A stretch of 64,000 bases of DNA from an uncultured Lachnospiraceae bacterium (GCA_934899185.1 CAKXYI010000004.1:85185-149184), one strand, 5' to 3'; positions 8,556-17,399 are shown, counted from the stretch's first letter. Numbers and translations are program-made. Notes: generated by a model from the letters alone, not told the origin.

Positions 8556-9613
8556 CGGAAGGAAGCGCAGTGGATCACCTGTTTTCTTCATTGGACTTAA
8601 GTGGTATTGAAGATGCCTTACAGGGCAGTGACGGATGGGGAAACTTGCAGTTTGGGCAAATTGTAGAAAAACTGATCTCGGGGGAGTATGACATCAGTCA
8701 GGGCTTGGGACAGATGATCTGGCAGTTCTTTTGGGGCGAGTGGGAGACTAACCGAAAGTATCTGATCTATATCCTACTTTTGACGATCGCCTTTTCTCTT
8801 TTGAAAAATTTTGCCCAGGTCTTTGAACAGTCCTACATATCAAATGTCTGCTTTTTGCTGGTCTATGCACTTTTGATGGTGTTGTTGATGAAGTCAGTAC
8901 TGCTATTGGATCAGGTCGTGCAGCAGACCATAGCGGTGGTGCTGGATTTTATGACGGCATTTGTCCCCGTCTTCGCAACGACCGTCGTGGTGGCGGGTGG
9001 GGACGCAACGGCTATGGGATTTTATGAACTGGGCTTTCTCGTGGTCTATCTGGTGCAGTGGATTCTAGCGGACGGTCTGGTGCCCTTGATCCGCATATAT
9101 GTTGTCATGGGGCTTTTGAATTATGTTATGGAGGAAGGAAGATTTTCCAAACTGACGGATCTTTTGGAAAATATGGTTTCCTGGGCCCTCAAGATCTTAA
9201 CATCCGTGGTTCTTGGGCTAAATATCATCAAGAATGCCATTGCTCCGGTCACGGATACCTTTGCCAGACAGACACTGAGAAAATCGCTGGCATTTGTGCC
9301 GGGGATCGGTTCGACCTTGTCAGCGGCATCTGATCTTTTTCTGGCGGCAAGTGATGTTATACGCAGCGGTATTGGGGCGGCGGCACTGGTTGTTCTTGTG
9401 ATACTGATTGCCGTGCCTCTATCCAAAGTGGGGATTATGACATTTTTTTACCGGGTTCTGGCGGCATTTGTGGAGCCGGTGGCAGATAAAAGGATTAGCA
9501 ATGCTATACTTGTGGCGGCAAAGGGAGGCAGTATGCTTTTTAAACTGCTGACCAACTGTGCCATACTGATCTTTATCACGGTGGCAATGACGACATTGAT
9601 AGGAGGCAGATGA
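8552..9613 (+). CDS. spoIIIAE: Stage III sporulation protein AE
   Basis: The 353-residue polytopic membrane protein has an N-terminal extracytoplasmic part of about 60 residues followed by seven to eight hydrophobic helices. Conserved stretches include LKILTSVVLGLNIIKNAIAPVTD, KSLAFVPGIG and FYRVLAAFVEPVADKRI. SpoIIIAE is the largest membrane subunit of the feeding channel. Length is typical or slightly short (Bacillus about 399), mainly because there is no long signal-like leader. GGTGGAGG serves as ribosome site. Confidence 0.93.
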   Translation: MTEGSAVDHLFSSLDLSGIEDALQGSDGWGNLQFGQIVEKLISGEYDISQGLGQMIWQFFWGEWETNRKYLIYILLLTIAFSLLKNFAQVFEQSYISNVCFLLVYALLMVLLMKSVLLLDQVVQQTIAVVLDFMTAFVPVFATTVVVAGGDATAMGFYELGFLVVYLVQWILADGLVPLIRIYVVMGLLNYVMEEGRFSKLTDLLENMVSWALKILTSVVLGLNIIKNAIAPVTDTFARQTLRKSLAFVPGIGSTLSAASDLFLAASDVIRSGIGAAALVVLVILIAVPLSKVGIMTFFYRVLAAFVEPVADKRISNAILVAAKGGSMLFKLLTNCAILIFITVAMTTLIGGR

Positions 9614-9614
9614 T

Positions 9615-9908
9615 GTGATCGCGTGGATCAAGGCGTATATTTCTCTTTTTCTAGTCTTTGCCATATTTTTGTACCTGCTCCCCTCCGGGCAGTATCGCAG
9701 ATATCTGCGTTTTTTTCTGGAGATGGTCTTGGTGCTCTTTTGTCTGACATCCATTTTAGGAATCGGAAAAAAAGATTACGAAAAGCAGTGGAATCAGACA
9801 TTTTCCCAGTATTATGCGCAGTGGGAGCAAAGAAAAAAGGAAGCCGAGGACTACTCCTATTTGGATCAGAATTATATAGATGCAATTGTAAATGGGCAGG
9901 AGGAATGA
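9615..9908 (+). CDS. spoIIIAF: Stage III sporulation protein AF (short form)
   Basis: The 97-residue protein has two hydrophobic helices (about 5-23 and 31-48) followed by a charged tail. The GTG start has AGGAGG eight bases upstream. The family's usual length is about 200 residues with an extracytoplasmic ring-building motif after the two helices; here the soluble part is only about 45 residues. It therefore appears truncated relative to Bacillus SpoIIIAF, though short versions may be normal in this lineage. The reading frame ends cleanly at the spoIIIAG start. Confidence 0.82.
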   Translation: MIAWIKAYISLFLVFAIFLYLLPSGQYRRYLRFFLEMVLVLFCLTSILGIGKKDYEKQWNQTFSQYYAQWEQRKKEAEDYSYLDQNYIDAIVNGQEE

Positions 9909-10462
9909 TGAAAAACTGGAAGAATTTGGCAGAGAAAATGCTAAAGAATATGGATCGGCAAAAATGGATCGTATGTATTTTGATCGGTGTCTTGCTCTTG
10001 GTCATAGCTATACCGGTTGATTCCAAGAAGCAAGATGGCGGAACGCAAGAGACAATACAGACCAAGGAAACGGAAAGTTCTTCTTATGTGGAGCAGATGG
10101 AGAGAGAACTGGAAGACTTGCTGAGGCAGATGGATGGCGTAGGAGCGGTCCGAGTCATGATCACCTTGGAAGACCAGGGAGAGAATGTCGTGGCACAGGA
10201 CATCAGCAGCCAGTCATCCACGACCAAAGAGGGGGAGGCAACCAAAGAGGAGATGAGTTCTGACCGCACGACTGTGCTTTCACAGGATGCACCCTATGAG
10301 ACCAAGACCATAGAACCGAAGATCCGTGGAGTCTGCGTGGTGGCGGAGGGAGCATCGGACGATCGGACAAAAGTGGCAATCTATGAGGCGATTCAAGCAT
10401 TATTTTCTGTGGACGCACATAAGATATCAATAGTAGAAATGGGATCACAGGAGGGAAAATGA
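9908..10462 (+). CDS. spoIIIAG: Stage III sporulation protein AG
   Basis: The 184-residue protein has a transmembrane helix at about 19-36 (WIVCILIGVLLLVIAIP), a low-complexity Ser/Thr/Glu stretch, and a ring-building-motif domain resembling EscJ/PrgK secretion rings (MDGVGAVRVMITLED ... IEPKIRGVCVVAEGA). SpoIIIAG forms the large ring of the channel in the intermembrane space. The second of two adjacent ATGs (9908) is chosen because AGGAGG is then four bases away; 9905 would leave only one. The start overlaps the last base of the spoIIIAF stop and the stop overlaps spoIIIAH by four bases. Confidence 0.92.
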   Translation: MKNWKNLAEKMLKNMDRQKWIVCILIGVLLLVIAIPVDSKKQDGGTQETIQTKETESSSYVEQMERELEDLLRQMDGVGAVRVMITLEDQGENVVAQDISSQSSTTKEGEATKEEMSSDRTTVLSQDAPYETKTIEPKIRGVCVVAEGASDDRTKVAIYEAIQALFSVDAHKISIVEMGSQEGK

Positions 10463-11079
10463 AACGTATATTCCGAAAAAATCAGATCGTGGTAGCAGCC
10501 TTGGCACTTCTCATTGCCGGAGCCGGTTATCTCAATTATACATATGAAAATGATGAAAAAGATATTGCGACCATGGCGGCAAAGGACAGCAAGGAGGAAA
10601 AGGCAAAAGATACGGAGGCAACGGCATCTTTGAGTGAGGAAGAGATCTTGACCGATACGGAGGTGAGTAGTGATGATATGGGGGATGACAGTGCAGGGGA
10701 GACTGTGCTAACGGACAGTACCAATGTGCAGGTGTCAAAGGCGGCAAGCCTTAAGATGGATCGTGAGCAGACAAGGGCAGCCAGCAAGGCGACACTGATG
10801 GAAGTAGTCAATAATGCTGCCCTGACGGACGTGGAAAAGAAGGCGGCCGTAGAAGAATTGGCGGCCCTCACTCAAGTGGCAGAAAAGGAAGCTGCCTGTG
10901 AGATGATGCTGGCGTCTAAGGGCTTTGAGGAAGCCGTGGTCTCTATCGCAGGAGAAAATGCAGATGTTATTTTAAATGCCAGCCAAGTGACCGATGCGCA
11001 GCGGGCGCAGGTGGAAGATGTTGTCAACCGTAAGGCTGGCATTGCACCGGACCATATCGTGATCTCGACCATGAACTAA
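10459..11079 (+). CDS. spoIIIAH: Stage III sporulation protein AH
   Basis: The 206-residue protein has one N-terminal transmembrane helix (about 9-28), an acidic low-complexity linker (about 30-90) and a C-terminal YscJ/FliF-like ring-building domain (about 95-206). Family knowledge: SpoIIIAH interacts with forespore SpoIIQ across the intermembrane space to build the channel. CAGGAGGG lies just upstream of the ATG. It is the last gene of the operon and is followed directly by a very large palindrome. Confidence 0.93.
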   Translation: MKRIFRKNQIVVAALALLIAGAGYLNYTYENDEKDIATMAAKDSKEEKAKDTEATASLSEEEILTDTEVSSDDMGDDSAGETVLTDSTNVQVSKAASLKMDREQTRAASKATLMEVVNNAALTDVEKKAAVEELAALTQVAEKEAACEMMLASKGFEEAVVSIAGENADVILNASQVTDAQRAQVEDVVNRKAGIAPDHIVISTMN

Positions 11080-11082
11080 GAA

Positions 11083-11470
11083 GGCATCCACAAGGCGCAG
11101 GGAAGCAGGTGGTAGGGGCAGGAGGCAGGCAAGCCCGTATAGGGAATCTGTCGCAGAACAGGGAGTCTCTATGTAAGAAAGCATTGCTTGCACAGATAAA
11201 AACTGTCTTTGCAAAGTTAGACAGTCGCCTAGGATGATGTTCGCCTATGACAGATATGAATGCAAAACGCATTAGAGTCTCTTATGTGTGGCGCTCTGAA
11301 TATCTGTCATAGGCGGACACATCCTGTCGCCCGTCGAAGCTGTGCAAGAGACAGTTTACGGCAAGCAAACACTTCCTTACAGAGACTCTCCTAACCTGCT
11401 CCAAAGATTCCCTATACGGGCGTGCCTGCCTCCTACCTCCTATCGTCTCTCCCTTGCGTCCTGCGGATGT
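11083..11470. repeat. 388-bp near-palindromic fold-back element after spoIIIAH
   Basis: Two arms of about 175-190 bases are inverted copies of each other around a loop of about 42 bases (11258-11299). The inner arms 11242-11257 and 11300-11315 are perfectly complementary over 16 bp (CGCCTATGACAGATAT). The outer blocks 11120-11149 and 11405-11434 pair at 29 of 30 positions. Between these the arms still align with a few small gaps. A transcript could fold into one hairpin of about 190 bp. The motif GAGTCTCT occurs in both arms and again in the loop. No ORF with a ribosome site lies inside. It could be a fold-back miniature transposon, an inverted duplication or a structured RNA; the sequence alone does not decide. 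This element fills most of the 511-base gap between spoIIIAH and prfC. Confidence 0.85.
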
Positions 11471-11481
11471 CCGACGTAGAC

Positions 11482-11509
11482 TTGACAAGGAATGTAAATG
11501 TAAGATAAA
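11482..11509 (+). promoter_or_regulatory. Putative sigma-A promoter of prfC
   Basis: TTGACA, a 16-base spacer and GATAAA. It lies just outside the large palindrome. A small hairpin (CCCGG, 5-nt loop, CCGGG at 11549-11563) sits in the resulting leader ahead of the prfC ribosome site. Confidence 0.45.
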
Positions 11510-11590
11510 CTGAATTAGTTTGAGATAAGATATAGATAGTATATGGATCCCGGCAATACCGGGAGCGCAGGATAAATGGAGGAACATACT

Positions 11591-13180
11591 GTGTCAGATT
11601 TAGTGAAAGAGATTGAAAAGAGAAGGACATTTGCCATTATTTCTCACCCGGATGCAGGTAAGACGACCCTGACGGAGAAATTTCTCTTATACGGTGGTGC
11701 AATCAATTTAGCAGGTTCTGTCAAGGGAAAAGCGACTGCCAGACATGCGGTGTCTGACTGGATGGAGATTGAAAAGGAAAGAGGTATTTCGGTCACATCT
11801 TCCGTATTGCAGTTCCATTACGACGGATATTGCATCAATATTCTGGATACACCGGGGCATCAGGACTTCTCAGAAGATACCTATCGTACCCTTATGGCTG
11901 CGGATTCTGCTGTCATGGTCATTGATGCATCCAAGGGTGTTGAGGCACAGACAAGAAAACTGTTCAAGGTATGCGTGATGCGCCATATCCCGATCTTTAC
12001 CTTTATCAACAAGATGGATCGCGATGCAAACGACACCTTTGAACTTCTGGATGATATTGAAAAGGAACTGGGCATTGCAACTTGTCCGATCAACTGGCCG
12101 ATCGGTTCCGGCAAGGGCTTCAAGGGCGTATATGACAGAAATACCAAGCGTGTCATGACCTTTGCAGATACCTTAAAGGGAACCAAAGAGGGAACCGAAA
12201 AAGAGATCGCTATTGATGATCCGGCACTTGTGGATGAGATCGGAGAAGAACAGAGACAGACCTTATTGGATGAGATCGAACTTCTGGATGGTGCCAGCGC
12301 AGAATTTGATATGGATTTGGTATCTAGGGGAGAGTTGTCCCCTGTATTCTTCGGATCAGCCCTTACCAACTTTGGCGTTGAGACCTTTTTGCAGCACTTT
12401 TTGCAGATGACGTCATCCCCATTGCCGAGAATGTCCGATCAGGGTGTCATTGACCCGTTTGCACCGGATTTTTCTGCATTTGTCTTCAAGATTCAGGCAA
12501 ATATGAACAAGGCACACCGCGACAGGATCGCCTTTATGCGTATCTGCTCCGGTGAGTTTGATGCCGGCATGGAAGTCTTTCATGTGCAGGGCAATAAGGC
12601 AATGAAACTTTCCCAGCCCCAGCAGTTGATGGCGCAGGAAAGAAAGATCGTGGATAAGGCATATGCCGGGGATATCATCGGTGTATTTGACCCGGGTATC
12701 TTTTCTATCGGCGATACCATCGTCAGCGGGAAAAACAGATTTGCATTTGAAGGCATTCCGACATTTGCACCGGAACATTTTGCCCGTGTGCGCCAGGTCG
12801 ACACCATGAAGCGTAAACAGTTCATGAAGGGCATCAGCCAGATCGCCCAGGAAGGCGCGATCCAGATCTTCCAGGAATACAATACCGGTATGGAAGAGAT
12901 CATTGTCGGGGTTGTTGGTGTTCTGCAGTTTGATGTCTTAAAGTATCGTCTGAACAACGAATATAATGTAGAGATCCGCATGGAAAATCTGCCATATGAG
13001 CATATTCGTTGGATCGAAAATGAGGACATTGATCTGGATAAGATTTCCGGTACATCGGACATGAAGAAGATCAAGGATCTGAAGGGCAGACCACTTCTTT
13101 TATTTGTCAACTCTTGGAGCGTTGGCATGACACTGGATCGAAACGAAGGTCTGATCTTATCAGAGTTTGGACGCGGTTAA
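11591..13180 (+). CDS. prfC: Peptide chain release factor 3
   Basis: The 529-residue translational GTPase recycles release factors RF1/RF2 from the ribosome after peptide release. It has a G1 loop (SHPDAGKTTLTEK), switch and G2 (ERGISVTSS), G3 (DTPGHQDFSEDTYR), and G4 (NKMDRD). Domain II and the C-terminal domain follow at normal length (E. coli RF3 is also 529). EF-G is excluded by the absence of domains IV-V and by the RF3-specific SEDTYRTL. The GTG at 11591 is chosen because GGAGGA lies seven bases upstream and the protein then starts MSDL, as in homologues; the ATG at 11576 overlaps that ribosome site. Confidence 0.95.
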   Translation: MSDLVKEIEKRRTFAIISHPDAGKTTLTEKFLLYGGAINLAGSVKGKATARHAVSDWMEIEKERGISVTSSVLQFHYDGYCINILDTPGHQDFSEDTYRTLMAADSAVMVIDASKGVEAQTRKLFKVCVMRHIPIFTFINKMDRDANDTFELLDDIEKELGIATCPINWPIGSGKGFKGVYDRNTKRVMTFADTLKGTKEGTEKEIAIDDPALVDEIGEEQRQTLLDEIELLDGASAEFDMDLVSRGELSPVFFGSALTNFGVETFLQHFLQMTSSPLPRMSDQGVIDPFAPDFSAFVFKIQANMNKAHRDRIAFMRICSGEFDAGMEVFHVQGNKAMKLSQPQQLMAQERKIVDKAYAGDIIGVFDPGIFSIGDTIVSGKNRFAFEGIPTFAPEHFARVRQVDTMKRKQFMKGISQIAQEGAIQIFQEYNTGMEEIIVGVVGVLQFDVLKYRLNNEYNVEIRMENLPYEHIRWIENEDIDLDKISGTSDMKKIKDLKGRPLLLFVNSWSVGMTLDRNEGLILSEFGRG

Positions 13181-13219
13181 GTTCATTCAGATAGGGGCCA
13201 ACCCGTGCCAAGATGTGTC

Positions 13220-13249
13220 TTGACAGATAGGACGACCACTGGATATAAT
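13220..13249 (+). promoter_or_regulatory. Consensus sigma-A promoter overlapping the prfC terminator
   Basis: Exact TTGACA and TATAAT hexamers with an 18-base spacer. The predicted start (about 13256) falls inside the left arm of the terminator at 13252-13280, so RNA from this promoter would lack part of that stem. It points at recA, 150 bases downstream. Confidence 0.6.
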
Positions 13250-13251
13250 AA

Positions 13252-13280
13252 GGCAGTAGCGATTTGCTACTGTCTTTTTT
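13252..13280 (+). terminator. Rho-independent terminator after prfC
   Basis: A 9-bp stem (GGCAGTAGC against GCTACTGTC, one wobble), loop GATTT, then six T. Confidence 0.85.
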
Positions 13281-13332
13281 CGTTTTACAATCCCCACGAT
13301 ACAGGATAATAACAAAGGAACACAAAATGAGG

Positions 13333-13361
13333 TTGACTTTTTTGTGGAAGTATAATAGTAT
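13333..13361 (+). promoter_or_regulatory. Putative recA promoter
   Basis: TTGACT and TAGTAT with a 17-base spacer; a TATAAT hexamer also lies at 13351-13356 but has no spaced partner. The LexA box begins 13 bases after the -10 element, well placed to block initiation. Confidence 0.5.
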
Positions 13362-13374
13362 TAGAATATGAAAA

Positions 13375-13388
13375 CGAACAAAGGTTCG
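13375..13388 (+). promoter_or_regulatory. LexA (SOS) operator of recA
   Basis: CGAAC-AAAG-GTTCG matches the Gram-positive LexA/DinR half-sites CGAAC-N4-GTTCG exactly. It lies 19 bases before the recA start and makes damage-inducible control of recA-recX likely. It also explains why the upstream in-frame ATG at 13368 cannot be the start. Confidence 0.9.
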
Positions 13389-13406
13389 ATATGGAGGTTT
13401 TTAGTT

Positions 13407-14435
13407 ATGGCAAATGATGATAAGTTAAAGGCGTTAGACGCAGCGATTTCCCAGATAGAAAAGCAGTATGGCAAGGGCTCGATCATGAAACTCGGCGACA
13501 CCAGCAACCAGATGCAGGTCGAGACCGTACCGACCGGTTCTCTCAGTCTTGATATTGCCTTGGGCCAGGGCGGTCTGCCAAAGGGCAGAATCATTGAGAT
13601 CTATGGACCAGAGTCTAGTGGTAAGACGACAGTTGCCTTACATGCTGTGGCAGAGGTACAAAAGGCAGGCGGTATTGCAGGCTTCATTGATGCAGAGCAT
13701 GCGCTGGATCCTGTCTATGCCAAGAATATCGGGGTAGATATCGACAATCTTTATATTTCCCAGCCGGACAATGGTGAGCAGGCTCTGGAGATCACAGAGA
13801 CTATGGTACGTTCCGGCGCGGTAGATATCGTGATCGTGGATTCCGTTGCTGCCTTAGTTCCAAAGGCAGAGATCGACGGTGATATGGGCGATTCCCATGT
13901 TGGATTACAGGCGCGTCTGATGTCGCAGGCACTCCGTAAGTTGACCGCAGTGATCAGCAAGTCAAATTGTATCGTGATCTTTATCAACCAGTTGCGTGAA
14001 AAGGTCGGCGTTATGTTCGGTAATCCAGAGACGACGACCGGTGGTAGAGCGCTTAAGTTCTATTCTTCCGTACGTTTGGATGTCCGTCGTATCGAGGCAA
14101 TCAAGCAGCAGGGAGAGGTCATTGGTAACCGTACCCGTATCAAGGTCGTAAAGAACAAGATTGCACCGCCATTTAGAGAGGCAGAATTTGAGATCATGTT
14201 TGGTCAGGGTATTTCTAAAGAGGGAGATATCTTGGATATAGCGGCAGACCTTGATATTGTCAACAAGTCTGGTGCATGGTATGCCTACAATGGAGACAAG
14301 ATCGGACAGGGGCGTGAGAATGCCAAGACATATCTGCGTGAGCATCCGGAAGTGCGTGATGAGATCGAGCAGCAGGTCAGAGCACACTTCAAGCCGGAAG
14401 AGGCAGAGGAGAAAGAGACCGTAGAAGAAGAGTAG
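13407..14435 (+). CDS. recA: Recombinase A
   Basis: The 342-residue RecA has Walker [14 protein letters not shown] (about 66-78), Walker [11 protein letters not shown], the loop 2 region ([27 protein letters not shown]) and an acidic C-terminal tail ([12 protein letters not shown]). It polymerises on single-stranded DNA, catalyses strand exchange and stimulates LexA self-cleavage. The ATG at 13407 has GGAGG nine bases upstream; starting at 13368 would add 13 residues encoded by the LexA operator. recX follows 10 bases later. Confidence 0.98.
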   Translation: MANDDKLKALDAAISQIEKQYGKGSIMKLGDTSNQMQVETVPTGSLSLDIALGQGGLPKGRIIEIYGPESSGKTTVALHAVAEVQKAGGIAGFIDAEHALDPVYAKNIGVDIDNLYISQPDNGEQALEITETMVRSGAVDIVIVDSVAALVPKAEIDGDMGDSHVGLQARLMSQALRKLTAVISKSNCIVIFINQLREKVGVMFGNPETTTGGRALKFYSSVRLDVRRIEAIKQQGEVIGNRTRIKVVKNKIAPPFREAEFEIMFGQGISKEGDILDIAADLDIVNKSGAWYAYNGDKIGQGRENAKTYLREHPEVRDEIEQQVRAHFKPEEAEEKETVEEE

Positions 14436-14445
14436 GAGTGTCAGA

Positions 14446-15060
14446 GTGTATATAGAATCGATTGACACAGCAGGAAAGAATAAATTTAAGATCCACCTCA
14501 GCAATGGGGTGGATCTTGCGCTCTACAAGGGTGAAGTACGGCAGTTGCATTTGCAGGAGAATGACGAGATCACAGAGGATATGTATGAAAAGATCTTAGA
14601 GGAGATCCTCATACCCAGAGCTAGGCGCCGCGCTATGCACTTATTGGAAAAGATGGACCGGTCGACCAGACAGTTAGAGAGCAAACTGCGCGAGGGCGGC
14701 TATCCGGATCCGGCGATCGAGAGTGCCATTGCCTATGTGGCAAGTTACCATTATCTGGATGATGAACGTCTTGCAAGGTCACACATCCGCTTTTATCAGA
14801 CCAGCCGTAGCCGCATGCGTATGACACAGGATCTTTTGAAAAAGGGAATCAATCGCGAGATCATTGACTCTTGTATGGAAGAAGAATTGGAACAATCCCA
14901 GATGGAGTTGATTGCAGCCTTATTGCAGAAGAAAGGCTATGATCCGGAGCATGCAACGCGGCAGGAAGAAGCCAAGATGTATCGTTTTCTCATGCAGAGA
15001 GGCTTCACATCCGGCGATATCAGCCGTGTCTTGCGGGGCGGATTTTCGGAATGGGATTGA
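14446..15060 (+). CDS. recX: RecX regulatory protein
   Basis: The 204-residue, mostly helical protein has tandem three-helix RecX repeats (residues about 60-200; RRAMHLLEKMDRSTRQLESKLREGGYPD, then YHYLDDERLARSHIR). RecX binds RecA filaments and limits RecA activity. The N-terminal beta region of about 55 residues is typical of the Firmicute form. Start GTG with AGGAG seven bases upstream. It is cotranscribed with recA and so should share SOS control. Confidence 0.93.
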   Translation: MYIESIDTAGKNKFKIHLSNGVDLALYKGEVRQLHLQENDEITEDMYEKILEEILIPRARRRAMHLLEKMDRSTRQLESKLREGGYPDPAIESAIAYVASYHYLDDERLARSHIRFYQTSRSRMRMTQDLLKKGINREIIDSCMEEELEQSQMELIAALLQKKGYDPEHATRQEEAKMYRFLMQRGFTSGDISRVLRGGFSEWD

Positions 15061-15071
15061 GGGATATATTC

Positions 15072-15100
15072 TTGACAAGCCATATAAGAAAGTATAAAAT
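15072..15100 (+). promoter_or_regulatory. Sigma-A promoter of rny
   Basis: TTGACA and TAAAAT separated by 17 bases; the leader to the rny GTG is about 70 bases and is A+T-rich. Confidence 0.65.
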
Positions 15101-15178
15101 TTAATTGTTGTATTTATATGCAGATTAGTAATTTTTCATGATGTATGTACAATAAAATTAAATAAGGGAGGTGCTCCT

Positions 15179-16726
15179 GTGCTTGCGATAATAATCACAG
15201 CGGTTGTTACGTTAGTCGTGGCAGTTCCGGTGTCTCTTGCCATTGCAAATGCTTCCTACCAGAAGGCATCTGCAAAGAAAGTTGGCAGTGCAGAAGACAG
15301 GGCTCGTGAGATCATTGACGAGGCAGTCAAGAATGCAGAGACCAAGAAGCGTGAAGCTCTTTTAGAGGCTAAGGAAGAGTCTATGAAGACCAAGAATGAA
15401 CTCGAAAAAGAGATTCGTGAGCGTAGAGCAGAAATTCAGCGCAATGAACACCGTGTGCTTCAGAAGGAAGAGAATCTGGACAAGAAATTAGAGGCTCTTG
15501 AGAAGCGTGAGGCTGAATATACTGCCAAGGAACGTGCGGTTAACAAGCAGAAAGAAGAAGTTGCGAAGTTAAATCAGCAAAGAGTACAGGAACTAGAAAG
15601 AATCTCAGGATTAACCTCCGAACAAGCGAAAGAAATACTTTTAAAAACTGTTGAAGAAGATGTTAAACTTGACACTGCAAAACTGATCAAAGAATCCGTT
15701 GCGCAGGCAAAAGAGGAAGCAAACAAGAAGGCAAAGGATATTGTGGTTACCGCAATCCAGAAGTGTGCCGCAGATCATGTTGCCGAGACAACAATCTCTG
15801 TTGTTCAGCTTCCAAATGATGAAATGAAGGGAAGAATCATTGGTCGTGAGGGACGTAATATCCGTACCCTTGAGACCTTGACAGGTGTAGAATTGATTAT
15901 TGATGATACACCGGAAGCAGTTATTCTTTCCGCATTTGACCCGGTCAGACGTGAAGTGGCTAGAATTGCCTTAGAGAAGTTGATCGTAGATGGTCGTATT
16001 CACCCGGCTAGAATTGAGGAAATGGTTGAGAAGGCTCAGAAAGAAGTAGAGACTTTGATTCGTGAAGAGGGTGAGGCTGCAACACTTGAAGTAGGTGTTC
16101 ACGGCGTACATCCGGAACTTGTCAAACTTCTTGGTAAGATGAGATATCGTACCAGTTATGGTCAGAATGTCTTAAAGCATTCTATTGAAGTAGCACAGTT
16201 GGCAGGACTGCTTGCTGCAGAAATTGGCGAGGATGTCAGACTTGCAAAACGTGCAGGTTTACTTCATGATATTGGTAAGGCAGTTGACCGTGAGATGGAA
16301 GGTACACATGTACAACTCGGTGTAGAACTTTGTAAGAGATACAAGGAATCACCGATTGTTATCAATGCGGTTGAGGCACACCACGGCGATGTGGAGCCGG
16401 AATCATTGATCGCATGCTTGGTACAGGCTGCTGATACGATCAGTGCAGCAAGACCTGGCGCAAGACGCGAGACATTAGAAGCATATTCAAACAGATTACA
16501 ACAGTTAGAAGAGATTACCGATGGATTTAAGGGAGTCGAAAAATCTTTTGCTATTCAGGCAGGTAGAGAGGTTCGGGTAATGGTAGTTCCTGAACAGGTC
16601 AATGATGCAGAGATGGTATTGTTGGCGCGGGATATTTCTAAGAGAATTGAGTCAGAATTAGATTATCCTGGACAGATCAAAGTAAATGTAATTCGTGAAT
16701 CAAGAGTAACGGATTATGCAAAATAA
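15179..16726 (+). CDS. rny: Ribonuclease Y
   Basis: The 515-residue membrane-anchored endoribonuclease initiates mRNA decay in Firmicutes. It has an N-terminal transmembrane helix (about 2-22), a long charged coiled coil (about 30-195), a KH RNA-binding domain (about 205-270; [12 protein letters not shown]) and an HD domain with metal ligands in [10 protein letters not shown] (about 360-370). GTG start with GGGAGGTG upstream. The codon choice is richer in T/A third positions than in its neighbours, consistent with strong expression. It stands alone, with its own promoter and terminator. Confidence 0.97.
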   Translation: MLAIIITAVVTLVVAVPVSLAIANASYQKASAKKVGSAEDRAREIIDEAVKNAETKKREALLEAKEESMKTKNELEKEIRERRAEIQRNEHRVLQKEENLDKKLEALEKREAEYTAKERAVNKQKEEVAKLNQQRVQELERISGLTSEQAKEILLKTVEEDVKLDTAKLIKESVAQAKEEANKKAKDIVVTAIQKCAADHVAETTISVVQLPNDEMKGRIIGREGRNIRTLETLTGVELIIDDTPEAVILSAFDPVRREVARIALEKLIVDGRIHPARIEEMVEKAQKEVETLIREEGEAATLEVGVHGVHPELVKLLGKMRYRTSYGQNVLKHSIEVAQLAGLLAAEIGEDVRLAKRAGLLHDIGKAVDREMEGTHVQLGVELCKRYKESPIVINAVEAHHGDVEPESLIACLVQAADTISAARPGARRETLEAYSNRLQQLEEITDGFKGVEKSFAIQAGREVRVMVVPEQVNDAEMVLLARDISKRIESELDYPGQIKVNVIRESRVTDYAK

Positions 16727-16730
16727 AAAA

Positions 16731-16757
16731 TAGTCAGCGAAAGCTGACTATTTTTTT
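16731..16757 (+). terminator. Rho-independent terminator after rny
   Basis: A perfect 8-bp stem (TAGTCAGC/GCTGACTA) with a GAAA tetraloop and seven T. Confidence 0.92.
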
Positions 16758-16822
16758 ACAAACTTATCTTGGTGCGGGAATGTGCGGAAGGCGCATTCTT
16801 TTTATCAGAAGGAGTGAGAAAG

Positions 16823-17368
16823 ATGGAACATGTAGAGGTGGAAAAGAGGGAACTGGTTTATAAAGGCTCTATCCTGGATGTCTATGCAGACACCGTGCGC
16901 CTGCCCAACGGACACACGGAAGTATGGGATTTTGTGAGTCATAGAAAAGGAGCGGCGGCAGTTGTACCGGTCTTGCCAGATGGCAGGATCGTGCTGGTGC
17001 ACCAGTATCGTCATGCCTTAAAACGCATGACGTGGGAAATCCCGGCAGGATCCAGAGATTGCGTGACGGAAGATACCATGGTCTGTGCAAAAAGAGAATT
17101 GACCGAGGAGACAGGTTATACCTGTGACCGGATCGAACCACTCATTTCCTTAAAGACCACCGTTGCCTTTTGCGATGAATTTATCGATGTCTATTTGGCG
17201 ACTGGTCTGCATCCGGGACAGCAGCATTTGGATGAGGCAGAGTCCATCGAGATCAAGGCATGGAAGATGGAAGATCTCTTGACAGAGATCTACGCTGGGC
17301 GTATGCAGGATTCCAAGACGGTTTCGGCAATTCTTGCATATCAGGTCAAGGTCTTACAACAAGGATAA
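16823..17368 (+). CDS. nudF: Nudix hydrolase, probable ADP-ribose pyrophosphatase
   Basis: The 181-residue Nudix protein matches the ADP-ribose pyrophosphatase group (ADP-ribose to AMP and ribose 5-phosphate). The Nudix box is present (AGSRDCVTEDTM...RELTEETGY), but there are six residues between its Gly and first Glu instead of five. VHQYRHALKRMTWEIPAG is typical of NudF. The ATG at 16823 has AAGGAG eight bases upstream; the ORF's earlier start at 16769 would cross the rny terminator trailer. As in Bacillus, nudF lies directly before spoIIM. Confidence 0.85.
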   Translation: MEHVEVEKRELVYKGSILDVYADTVRLPNGHTEVWDFVSHRKGAAAVVPVLPDGRIVLVHQYRHALKRMTWEIPAGSRDCVTEDTMVCAKRELTEETGYTCDRIEPLISLKTTVAFCDEFIDVYLATGLHPGQQHLDEAESIEIKAWKMEDLLTEIYAGRMQDSKTVSAILAYQVKVLQQG

Positions 17369-17371
17369 ATA

Positions 17372-17399
17372 GCATAAAACGGGTACGGTATCATAAGAT
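17372..17399 (+). promoter_or_regulatory. Putative sigma-E promoter of spoIIM
   Basis: GCATAA, 14 bases, CATAAGAT: the same spacing and the same type of elements as the candidate in front of spoIIIAA at 6484. Bacillus spoIIM is sigma-E dependent. The site lies 35 bases before the spoIIM ATG. Confidence 0.45.
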
